In this document: positions 1 through 6,197 of the stretch, in pieces | Position numbering within the stretch: position 1 is the stretch's first letter | How the letters are laid out: every line of letters starts with the position of its first letter | Assembly: GCA_902475375.1 (NCBI GenBank) | Contig: CABRZC010000106.1 | Span: 1 to 6,251, forward strand | Source of the DNA: an uncultured Collinsella sp. | Lineage (GTDB): Bacteria > Actinomycetota > Coriobacteriia > Coriobacteriales > Coriobacteriaceae | DNA length: 6,251 nt | Direction: 5' to 3' | The notes under the pieces: generated by a model | The model's database searches: none | What the model saw: only the letters and a program-made list of their open reading frames with translations | What the model was told of the DNA's origin: nothing | Position numbers and translations under genes: made by a program

Positions 1-101
1 TTAGTGCCTTCGATGAGGGGCGGCATTCGTTTATCGAGAAAGTCAATCGCGAGAACGACGATGCAAACCGGTTGATGAAAGCGTTTTTTGCCAATGAGTA
101 G
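1..101 (+). CDS. 3' end of an unidentified upstream gene (partial)
   Basis: An open frame runs from the left edge (first full codon at base 3) to a TAG at 99-101. It encodes 32 residues, beginning SAFDEGRHSF and ending KAFFANE. The tail is hydrophilic and highly charged (several Glu, Asp, Arg and Lys), so it looks like the cytoplasmic end of a soluble enzyme. Its stop overlaps the ATG of the following polymerase gene by 8 nt, which places it in the same transcription unit. A glycosyltransferase would be a natural neighbour in such a locus, but 32 residues carry no motif and I do not assign a function. Confidence 0.7.
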   Translation, partial: SAFDEGRHSFIEKVNRENDDANRLMKAFFANE

Positions 102-1545
102 GGCAATACGCAATTCGGATAGGAAAACTACAGGCGCATTCGAGTGGCTATTCGCCATTTGCTTTGCCGCAGGGATACTCTGTTCGCTCATACTCGCTAT
201 GGGCGAGAGGCCTGTGATATACGAGCTTATACCGCTTCTGCCGCTGTCTTTTTCTGTCTTTTGCACGCTTTTGCTTGCCCCGTTATTCTTAAGGGACAGA
301 TCATGGACGGTCCTCATCGTCTACGTCTGCTGTTTCTTGCGCTACGTTGTTCTGCCTGTCATCTTATGCTCTGATCCTTGCTACTCCATCTCACTTTACC
401 AGCCCACGAGCGAAGAGGTGGGGTCTGCGATCCTGTTTATGGTTTACGAATTGCTGTTCATCAGCATCGGTTTTGCCATATATGGTCTGGTGGTTCACAA
501 GAGAATTGATTCTAAGGCGGTGAGCGCAATGCAGGAACCCGCCGGAGTCGTTTTCGCGCTTTTTGTCTTCGCTGCGCTCGTCATCTTCGTTGTCTTTCCC
601 GAATCAAGGCAAGGTCTCAGCTTCATTTCCATTGACGCCGGAACCGGAGCGCGTATGGGAGGCTTGAAATCGACCTTCGGCAACGTTACTCGCCAGCTGG
701 TGCTTATCGGTATGCTCATGGCCTTTGTCCTCTTCTCGACATGGTGCTCGAGGAAAGCATCCGAGATGGGATCCGCGCGCTATTATTGGATGGCGCTCAT
801 GGCGGCTCTTTTGTGCGTATGCGTTGTGGTTGACGAGAAGAGATCCGTTCAGGTCTATAGCGCTTTTGCTGTTATAGTGCTCTTGACGAAGTTGTTTCCT
901 GGAAAAGCTAGAAGGACAGTTGGCTTAGTCGCAGGACTAGCCTTCGGCCTAGTAGCCCTGCTCACCATCTACAAGAATTTCTACGTGTTCAACTATGCTT
1001 CCTATGCCGATGCTCTAGCGAACTCGAATGGTTTCGCCGGTGTCGGTAAAACGGCCGAGCTCTACTTGCTGGGACCCGTTTCGGTCGCCGCCGGACTCAA
1101 CGGGTCGCTCGCTGATGCACAGAACCTTGGCTCACTTCTTTACGACTTTGCTCGTTCCTTTATCGGACTGAGCTTTTTTGTGAAGGGGTCAGATTTTACG
1201 GCCGCAGGGGCTATGTACAACCAGTTCGTCTCGGGCGGAACATCTGCCTCCGGCGTTCTCCTTCCTATCAGTGTTGAGGGTGGAACCTGCACCTTCCTTG
1301 CCCTCGGCCCCGCCTTGACTTTGGGCTTTCTGCTCTTTGCCCTCTTTTTGGAACGGAAAATGCGTAACGCGACTTCTCCCGTTGTCATTTTCTATATCGC
1401 ATATGTCTATATCCGCATGGCAACTTGCCTCGTTTCCGCTGCAGTTAGCTCTGTCATCCTCTCGTTTTCGTCCGTGATCGTGATTGTTGGTGCTCTGTGG
1501 TTGGCGCAACGGCTTTTGTCTAAAAAAGGTAGGGTGGTTCAGTAG
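94..1545 (+). CDS. wzy: Wzy-type oligosaccharide repeat-unit polymerase
   Basis: This is a 483-residue polytopic membrane protein, probably the polymerase that joins flipped lipid-linked repeat units on the outer face of the membrane. About twelve hydrophobic segments are visible, at roughly 17-36, 43-66, 70-92, 110-134, 150-168, 201-217, 231-247, 254-268, 275-293, 399-419, 430-449 and 451-472. A long, mostly non-membrane loop of about 100 residues lies between the ninth and tenth. That pattern, the length and a position directly before a Wzx-like flippase gene fit the O-antigen/repeat-unit polymerase families. These families share little sequence, so the call rests on topology and context. 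ATG at 94 (overlapping the upstream stop) is preferred to the in-frame TTG at 88, which would add only two residues; neither has a strong ribosome site, so coupling to the upstream gene is likely. An O-antigen ligase-like protein is the main alternative. Confidence 0.8.
   Translation: MSRAIRNSDRKTTGAFEWLFAICFAAGILCSLILAMGERPVIYELIPLLPLSFSVFCTLLLAPLFLRDRSWTVLIVYVCCFLRYVVLPVILCSDPCYSISLYQPTSEEVGSAILFMVYELLFISIGFAIYGLVVHKRIDSKAVSAMQEPAGVVFALFVFAALVIFVVFPESRQGLSFISIDAGTGARMGGLKSTFGNVTRQLVLIGMLMAFVLFSTWCSRKASEMGSARYYWMALMAALLCVCVVVDEKRSVQVYSAFAVIVLLTKLFPGKARRTVGLVAGLAFGLVALLTIYKNFYVFNYASYADALANSNGFAGVGKTAELYLLGPVSVAAGLNGSLADAQNLGSLLYDFARSFIGLSFFVKGSDFTAAGAMYNQFVSGGTSASGVLLPISVEGGTCTFLALGPALTLGFLLFALFLERKMRNATSPVVIFYIAYVYIRMATCLVSAAVSSVILSFSSVIVIVGALWLAQRLLSKKGRVVQ
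1528..1537 (+). promoter_or_regulatory. Ribosome binding site for the flippase gene
   Basis: A purine-rich stretch, GGTAGGGTGG, lies inside the last codons of the polymerase gene and ends 7 nt before the GTG at 1545. It supports GTG 1545 as the flippase start even though that codon shares its first base with the preceding TAG stop. The arrangement is typical of termination-reinitiation. Confidence 0.6.
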
Positions 1546-2807
1546 TGGGCTCATTAGTAGCGAGGCTTAAGAACGGCAAGGCTGCCAAACAGATTGTGCT
1601 TCTCTCGTCCGGATCCCTCATCGCCCAGCTTCTCACGTTTGCGATGTCGCCGGTGCTGACACGTCTGTATTCGACCGAGGTCATCGGCCTCTTCACGTTT
1701 GTTCTTTCGATTGTCTCCGCTTTTTCAGGTGTCATCTGCCTTCGATACGACGTCTCAATAGTCACTGCCGACAAGGAGTCCTTCGGGCCGTTGTTCAAAG
1801 CGTGTGTGATCATAACCGTTGCTTTATCGCTTCTGATTGGGGTCGGCTCTTTTGTGGTGTGCTGGCTTTTCGAAATGGTCGAGCCGAGTTCGCTTTGGAC
1901 GATAGTTTTCGTCTTTCCCCTCTTGTTGGTTGCCGGAGCTATTAACATACTTAACGGCTGCAACAACAGAAACGAAGAGTACAAGGCAATCAGCGATGCA
2001 TACGTTGGCCGTTCTGTTGCCCAGAATGCCATTATGGTTGGCGCCGGACTCGTCGCCCCAAATGCCGCCGTGCTTCTTGTTTCTCAGCTTGTTGGACAAT
2101 TCGCAGGGATTAAGCTTCAGCTGAGAGCGCTCCACGACAGCTGGAAGGATGCCCTTAGGGTGGACTCCGACGCTGTGAGACGGGCTGTAGTCGACAACCG
2201 CGCGCAAGCATTATTCTCAACGCCCGCGACCTTGCTGAACGCGGCATCATATTCGCTGGTCAGCCTTTGCATCGGCAATGTCTACGGGATGGGGGTCCTC
2301 GGCCTCTATTCCATATCATTTAGGGTGCTCGGGGTTCCTCTCGCTGTTTTCAGCTCAAACATCGCAAGGGTCCACTGCAAGCTTTCGGAGAGGGAGATGG
2401 GTTCCAGCGGTTCCTATTTTAAGTCGACTCTTAAAATGCTCCTCGCCTCCCTTGCTATCATCCTTCCTATCAGTGCTTTGCTGTTTTTCTTCTCCCCCCC
2501 GGCCTTCTCCGTCCTCTTCGGCCCAGAATGGAAGGAGGCGGGCGTATACGTTCAGATTCTCGTACCGATGTTTTTGCTGCGCTTCCTCGCAGGCTCGATT
2601 GGCTATGGGTTCTTCCTGTCCAGGAAGCAGTGGCAGGAGACGGTCATTCAGTTGCTTCTGCTCATTACTCTTGTCGGCGTTTTGGCGATTTCAGTCGCCT
2701 GTGGAGCCGATGTAATCACCTTTCTCGTCGCATTGTCGGCCACTTGGTCGGTTGTGTACCTGACGGAGATTGGTCTATTCGTTGTTAACTCTAAGCGAGG
2801 TGCTTAA
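1545..2807 (+). CDS. wzx: Wzx-type polysaccharide repeat-unit flippase
   Basis: This is a 420-residue membrane protein of the MATE/MOP-like polysaccharide transporter group (RfbX/Wzx, Polysacc_synt type). It would move undecaprenyl-linked repeat units across the cytoplasmic membrane. Twelve segments are visible, at roughly 17-36, 45-66, 84-106, 117-137, 157-174, 175-190, 227-245, 249-272, 298-318, 335-355, 365-385 and 388-413. Family-like signatures include the N-terminal stretch with SPVLTRLYSTEVIGLF (35-50), CLRYDVSIV (65-73) at the end of the second segment, and LFGPEWKEAGVYVQIL (324-339) before the tenth segment. The length is normal for Wzx. The GTG start overlaps the polymerase stop by 1 nt, and the TAA stop abuts the next ATG. 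A run of seven C residues at 2494-2500 lies in the codons for residues 317-319. Confidence 0.92.
   Translation: MGSLVARLKNGKAAKQIVLLSSGSLIAQLLTFAMSPVLTRLYSTEVIGLFTFVLSIVSAFSGVICLRYDVSIVTADKESFGPLFKACVIITVALSLLIGVGSFVVCWLFEMVEPSSLWTIVFVFPLLLVAGAINILNGCNNRNEEYKAISDAYVGRSVAQNAIMVGAGLVAPNAAVLLVSQLVGQFAGIKLQLRALHDSWKDALRVDSDAVRRAVVDNRAQALFSTPATLLNAASYSLVSLCIGNVYGMGVLGLYSISFRVLGVPLAVFSSNIARVHCKLSEREMGSSGSYFKSTLKMLLASLAIILPISALLFFFSPPAFSVLFGPEWKEAGVYVQILVPMFLLRFLAGSIGYGFFLSRKQWQETVIQLLLLITLVGVLAISVACGADVITFLVALSATWSVVYLTEIGLFVVNSKRGA
2494..2500 (+). repeat. C7 homopolymer tract inside wzx
   Basis: Seven consecutive C residues fall in the Ser-Pro-Pro codons near residue 318 of the flippase. Such tracts can change length by slippage. 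Here gain or loss of one base would replace the last quarter of the protein. The tract itself is seen directly; any phase-variation role is inference, because runs of seven also occur by chance. Confidence 0.4.
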
Positions 2808-3902
2808 ATGAACGAAAAAATATCCCTTACGACGATTCACAGTCAGAATAATAATTTTGGCTCGGTCTGGCAGGCATTCGCCCTTTCCTGGTTCCTGGAG
2901 AAAAACGGGTATCGTCCCGAAACCCTTGACTATCGCCCCTCATACTCGAATGGTCTCACCTCGGTCAAACGTATACCAACCATGCTGGCCGGCCGTCTGC
3001 TGCACGGCCTGGCAGTTAGGACCAGGGAGAAAAGGTTCCAGTCTTTTATCTCGTCAAGGCCACTCAGCCGCAGGTACGCGCGTTACAACGAAATTAAGTC
3101 TTGCCCTCCTCAAGCCGATGTCTACCTTATTGGAAGCGACCAGGTCTGGAACCCAGATTACCTTTGCGGTAACGACCCCGCTTATTATCTCGAGTTTACG
3201 GACAGTAATAAAAAGCTCGCTTTCTCGGCGAGCGCCGGAAAGTTACTCAGTCAGGATGAGGCCGGGGACCTTCTTCGTAAAACGAAGGGTTTTTGCTCGA
3301 TTTCCTTGAGGGAAGACCTTACGGCGAAACAGCTCAACGATGCGGGGCGCGAGGACGCCGTCCATACGCTCGATCCCGTCTTTCTGCTCGACGGTGACGA
3401 GTATCGTTCTCTCGCGTCCTCGTCATACGAGGCAGGCGTTCCCAAGAACGGCTATATCCTGGTCTATGCGATCAACAAAGACGAAGTTCTCGAAGAGGTC
3501 GTTCGCAGAGCGCACGATGTGACAGGAAAGCCCGTTATCCAAATCGGTGGCCTTGCCTCGAAATGTGCAAGCGATTATTTTCCGCGCGATGCCGGACCTA
3601 AGGAATTTATTAACCTTTTGGACGGGGCTGACCTCATGATCACGAGCTCCTTCCATGGGGTTGCCTTCTCGCATATCCTCAGAAAGCAATTTATCTGCCT
3701 TCTTCCGGGCGGAAATCACTTGCGATTAGAGAGCCTCATGCGCGACGCGGGCACCTCGGATCGTCTTGCGCGGAACGTCGAGGATGCCGTAGAACTTATC
3801 GATAAGCCTATCGACTTTGCTTTCGTTTACAAACGACTTTCTCCGATCGTTGATTTTTCGAGAAGTTACCTGCTCACCTCCATTGAGGAGGTGCTCGATT
3901 AG
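2808..3902 (+). CDS. Polysaccharide pyruvyl transferase family protein
   Basis: This is a 364-residue soluble, cytoplasmic protein of the polysaccharide pyruvyl transferase family (PF04230; CsaB, WcaK and ExoV relatives). Members move pyruvate from phosphoenolpyruvate onto sugar hydroxyls as a ketal, adding negative charge to the polymer. The family landmarks occur in order: the N-terminal NNFGSVWQAFAL motif (15-26), GSDQVWNP (109-116), SLREDLT (166-172), DPVFLL (189-194), and TSSFHGVAFSHIL (279-291) in the C-terminal half. Length is typical and no key block is missing. The ATG directly abuts the flippase TAA, with GAGGTG (2797-2802) 5 nt upstream. The gene is followed after 1 nt by an FrhB-like oxidoreductase gene, a common partner in capsule loci. 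The acceptor sugar cannot be read from the sequence. Some members of this family are only inferred to be pyruvyl transferases. Confidence 0.93.
   Translation: MNEKISLTTIHSQNNNFGSVWQAFALSWFLEKNGYRPETLDYRPSYSNGLTSVKRIPTMLAGRLLHGLAVRTREKRFQSFISSRPLSRRYARYNEIKSCPPQADVYLIGSDQVWNPDYLCGNDPAYYLEFTDSNKKLAFSASAGKLLSQDEAGDLLRKTKGFCSISLREDLTAKQLNDAGREDAVHTLDPVFLLDGDEYRSLASSSYEAGVPKNGYILVYAINKDEVLEEVVRRAHDVTGKPVIQIGGLASKCASDYFPRDAGPKEFINLLDGADLMITSSFHGVAFSHILRKQFICLLPGGNHLRLESLMRDAGTSDRLARNVEDAVELIDKPIDFAFVYKRLSPIVDFSRSYLLTSIEEVLD
3875..3893 (+). promoter_or_regulatory. Hairpin sequestering the ribosome binding site of the FrhB-like gene
   Basis: CACCTCC (3875-3881) and GGAGGTG (3887-3893) are perfect reverse complements separated by the 5-nt loop ATTGA. 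They form a 7-bp stem with five G-C and two A-U pairs. The right arm is the only Shine-Dalgarno sequence (GAGGAGGTG, 3885-3893) available to the next gene. The structure lies in the last codons of the pyruvyl transferase gene, so a ribosome finishing that gene would melt it. This would couple translation of the downstream gene to that of the upstream one. The pairing is seen in the sequence; the regulatory effect is inferred. Confidence 0.6.
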
Positions 3903-3903
3903 A

Positions 3904-5064
3904 TTGGCTAAAGAGATCTGCGACTTCGAATTATGCACAGGGTGCCAGGCCTGTGTGTCTGTTTGCCCCACAGGGTGCGTCACCGCTGCTGCCGATAACG
4001 AGGGCTTTTTCAGGCCCGTTGTCGACAGCGACCAGTGCATAGACTGCAATCTGTGCAGGAAGACATGTCCCATTAACAACCGCGTTCTAAGCAAAAGCCT
4101 CCCTACGAAGAGCTATTTGTTTCAGACCATGTCCCCGAGCAACAAACTGGAGAGCGCCTCAGGCGGAGCTTTCCAAGATATATGCCGCGCCTTTCTCGGC
4201 GGATACAGTGATGTTGCTATCTTCGGCGTCGGGCTTGACTCCGAAAACCGTGCCCGCTTTGCCCGCGTTGACTCCGTTACAGAGGTTCATACCTTCTCGG
4301 GCTCAAAATATGTGCAAGCGGAAATCGGCGATATCTACAAGGATGTCGAGAATTGCCTGCGCAGCCGCAAACACGTCGTATTCGCTGGAACACCCTGTCA
4401 GGTTGACGGACTGCGACACTATTTGCGCCGCCCCTATGACAAGCTGCTGTGCATAGATCTTGTTTGCCATGGCGTAGGGTCCCCAAAAGTCTTCGAACGC
4501 TATGTTGGGTACTTAGAGCGCAAATACGGCTCTAAAGTTGAGCAATTCCAATTCACGGTGAAAAAGGGCGGATGGCTTCATAGAAGGGTGCTCGCACGGT
4601 TCGCGAACGGTAAGCAATACAGCCGAATGGCGATAACGCTAGACGATCCATACATGACCGCCTTCTTTTCCCATGCCATCATGAGGCCTTCTTGTTATTC
4701 CTGCCGTTACACCAACCTTTCGCGCGTCGGAGACCTGACGATAGGCGATGCGTGGGGTGTGGAGAAGAGAAAGCCTAAACAATACTATCGAGAGGGTGTC
4801 AGCCTGATAATCGCCTCTACCGCAAAGGGAGAGGAGGCTCTACGCGCTTGCGGGAATCTCGGTCGACTTGAAGAGGTCGAATTGGCAGATTATATTGGCT
4901 CTAACCCGCAACTCCAAAAACCTATCAAACCTCATCCGTCTCGAGCACAGTTGATGGCGCTTGCGACCGCAGACGACGTACCGTTCGATGACTTTGTAGA
5001 CAAGCTGTGCTATCGCTCGAAACTACGCCGATGGGTTTCCGAGGCAAAAGCACGGTTTAGCTAG
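3904..5064 (+). CDS. Ferredoxin-FrhB-type oxidoreductase of a polysaccharide locus (coenzyme F420 hydrogenase/dehydrogenase beta-subunit family)
   Basis: This is a 386-residue cytoplasmic iron-sulfur protein. The N-terminus is a two-cluster ferredoxin: C11, C14, C17 and C21 (CxxCxxCxxxCP), then C45, C48, C51 and C55 with the same spacing. The FrhB/FdhB N and C domains (PF04422/PF04432) follow, with SGGAF (86-90), FSGSKYVQAEIGDIY (131-145), GTPCQVDGLR (162-171), DLVCHGVGSPKVFERY (185-200), a CxxC pair at 264/267 and GDLTIGDAWG (276-285). Named members bind flavin and pass electrons between clusters and a deazaflavin or other carrier. The capsule-locus branch has no established substrate that I know of, and F420 use should not be assumed. 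TTG at 3904 is chosen because it directly precedes the conserved ferredoxin and follows the only Shine-Dalgarno sequence, at a longish 10-12 nt. An in-frame ATG at 3817 would add 29 residues overlapping the pyruvyl transferase and has no family similarity that I recognise. Confidence 0.9.
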   Translation: MAKEICDFELCTGCQACVSVCPTGCVTAAADNEGFFRPVVDSDQCIDCNLCRKTCPINNRVLSKSLPTKSYLFQTMSPSNKLESASGGAFQDICRAFLGGYSDVAIFGVGLDSENRARFARVDSVTEVHTFSGSKYVQAEIGDIYKDVENCLRSRKHVVFAGTPCQVDGLRHYLRRPYDKLLCIDLVCHGVGSPKVFERYVGYLERKYGSKVEQFQFTVKKGGWLHRRVLARFANGKQYSRMAITLDDPYMTAFFSHAIMRPSCYSCRYTNLSRVGDLTIGDAWGVEKRKPKQYYREGVSLIIASTAKGEEALRACGNLGRLEEVELADYIGSNPQLQKPIKPHPSRAQLMALATADDVPFDDFVDKLCYRSKLRRWVSEAKARFS

Positions 5065-5067
5065 TTT

Positions 5068-5073
5068 GGGAGG
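5068..5073 (+). promoter_or_regulatory. Ribosome binding site for wecB
   Basis: GGGAGG ends 9 nt before the ATG at 5083. It is the clearest unsequestered Shine-Dalgarno in the window. It sits in the 18-nt gap after the FrhB-like gene, so wecB may be translated independently rather than only by coupling. Confidence 0.7.
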
Positions 5074-5082
5074 TTTGTCTCA

Positions 5083-6177
5083 ATGAAGAAAATCATGCTC
5101 GTCTTCGGCACCCGCCCGGAGGCAATCAAGATGTGCCCGCTCGTCAACGAGCTGAAGGCGCGCAGGGATGAGTTCGAGACCGTCGTGACCGTGACCGGCC
5201 AGCACCGCGAGATGCTCGACCAGGTGCTGCGCGTCTTCGACGTGACTCCCGACCACGACCTGGCGATCATGAAGCCGGGCCAGACGCTGTTCGACGTGAC
5301 GTGCGACGTGCTGGTCAAGCTCAAGGCCGTCCTCGAGGACGAGAGGCCCGACGTGGTCCTGGTCCACGGCGACACCACGACCAGCTTCGCCGCGGCACTG
5401 GCGTGCTTCTACCTGCAGATCCCCGTGGGCCATGTCGAGGCGGGCCTGCGCACGCACGACATCTACAGCCCCTGGCCCGAGGAGTTCAACCGCCAGGCCG
5501 TCGATATCGTCAGTGAGTACTACTTCGCCCCCACGGAGGCAAGTAAGCAGAATCTGCTCGACGAGGGCAAGCCCGAGTCCAGGATCTGGGTCACCGGCAA
5601 CACGGGCATCGACGCACTGCGCACCACCGTGCGCGAGGGCTACTCCCACCCCGAGCTCGAGTGGGCCGAGGGCTCCCGCCTCATCCTCATCACGGCGCAC
5701 CGCCGCGAGAACCTGGGCGAGCCCATGCACCGCATGTTCCGCGCCATCCGCCGCGTGATGGGGGAGCACCCCGACACCAAGGCGATCTACCCCATCCACA
5801 TGAACCCGCTCGTCCGCAAGGCCGCCCACGAGGAGCTGGACGGTTTCGACCGCCTGCACATCATCGACCCGCTCGAGGTGCTCGACTTCCACAACTTCAT
5901 GGCGGCGAGCCACCTCATCCTCACCGACTCGGGCGGCATCCAGGAGGAGGCCCCGAGCCTGGGCAAGCCGGTGCTCGTCATGCGCGACACCACCGAGCGC
6001 CCCGAGGGCGTTGCCGCCGGCACCCTGAAACTCGTCGGCACCGAGGAGGACGTCATCTACCGCGAGTTCAGCCGCCTTCTCTCCGATCAGGCCGAGTACG
6101 AGGCCATGAGCCATGCCTCGAATCCTTATGGTGACGGCCATGCGAGCGAGCGTATCGCGGACGTGCTGGCACAGTAG
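5083..6177 (+). CDS. wecB: UDP-N-acetylglucosamine 2-epimerase (non-hydrolysing)
   Basis: This 364-residue cytoplasmic enzyme interconverts UDP-GlcNAc and UDP-ManNAc, supplying ManNAc-type residues for surface polymers (also called mnaA in Gram-positives). The family landmarks are intact: GTRPEAIKM (9-17), HGDTTT (95-100), HVEAGLRT (117-124), SPWPEEFNRQ (129-138), TGNTGIDAL (171-179), TAHRREN (204-210), DSGGIQEEAPSLGKP (282-296) and RPEG (306-309). By position, D97, E119, E133 and H206 match the catalytic Asp, two Glu and His described for E. coli WecB. Length is normal. The gene is strikingly richer in G+C, with G or C at most third positions, than every gene upstream. This suggests that it is native while its neighbours were acquired, or the reverse. 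The ATG is supported by a good GGGAGG site. Confidence 0.97.
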   Translation: MKKIMLVFGTRPEAIKMCPLVNELKARRDEFETVVTVTGQHREMLDQVLRVFDVTPDHDLAIMKPGQTLFDVTCDVLVKLKAVLEDERPDVVLVHGDTTTSFAAALACFYLQIPVGHVEAGLRTHDIYSPWPEEFNRQAVDIVSEYYFAPTEASKQNLLDEGKPESRIWVTGNTGIDALRTTVREGYSHPELEWAEGSRLILITAHRRENLGEPMHRMFRAIRRVMGEHPDTKAIYPIHMNPLVRKAAHEELDGFDRLHIIDPLEVLDFHNFMAASHLILTDSGGIQEEAPSLGKPVLVMRDTTERPEGVAAGTLKLVGTEEDVIYREFSRLLSDQAEYEAMSHASNPYGDGHASERIADVLAQ

Positions 6178-6186
6178 TTTTGAATC

Positions 6187-6192
6187 GAGGTG
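6187..6192 (+). promoter_or_regulatory. Probable ribosome binding site for the gene entering the right edge
   Basis: GAGGTG lies 5 nt before a TTG at 6198 and 10 nt after the wecB stop. It favours TTG 6198 over the in-frame TTG at 6180, which has no purine-rich site in front of it. Confidence 0.45.
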
Positions 6193-6197
6193 TCCGA

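Noticed and set aside
88..93. TTG 88 as the start of the polymerase
   Set aside because: It adds only Met-Pro before the ATG at 94. ATG is the stronger codon and gives the usual short ATG/stop overlap with the upstream gene.
932..960. Imperfect hairpin in the polymerase gene (ACTAG/CTAGT arms with CC/GG and CAGG/CCTG extensions)
   Set aside because: It has a bulged C and a 3-nt bulge, no following T run and no start site nearby, so there is no reason to give it a function.
495..2207. Several minus-strand open frames opposite the polymerase and flippase genes
   Set aside because: They overlap well-supported membrane protein genes, overlap each other, and encode basic, low-complexity sequences without motifs.
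1259..2475. 15-bp exact direct repeat TCCTTCCTATCAGTG at 1259-1273 and 2461-2475
   Set aside because: Both copies encode Leu-Pro-Ile-Ser in or next to membrane segments of two unrelated proteins, and the flanks do not match. Coincidence of codon use is more likely than a recombination repeat.
3817..3903. N-terminal extension of the FrhB-like protein from ATG 3817
   Set aside because: It would overlap the pyruvyl transferase gene by 86 nt, its residues resemble no ferredoxin-FrhB start that I know, and the Shine-Dalgarno at 3885-3893 lies inside it, just before TTG 3904.
5080..6141. 353-codon open frame on the minus strand opposite wecB
   Set aside because: It is a mirror of a GC-rich gene with G/C third positions, which removes stops in the antisense frame. 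The product is a low-complexity Val/Ala/Gly/Glu/His-rich sequence with no family features, while the plus-strand frame has every WecB motif.
6161..6181. GTGC-TG-GCAC followed by TTTT near the wecB stop as a terminator
   Set aside because: The loop would be only 2 nt, the stem is 4 bp and the T run is separated from it by several bases. A following gene on the same strand also argues for read-through.
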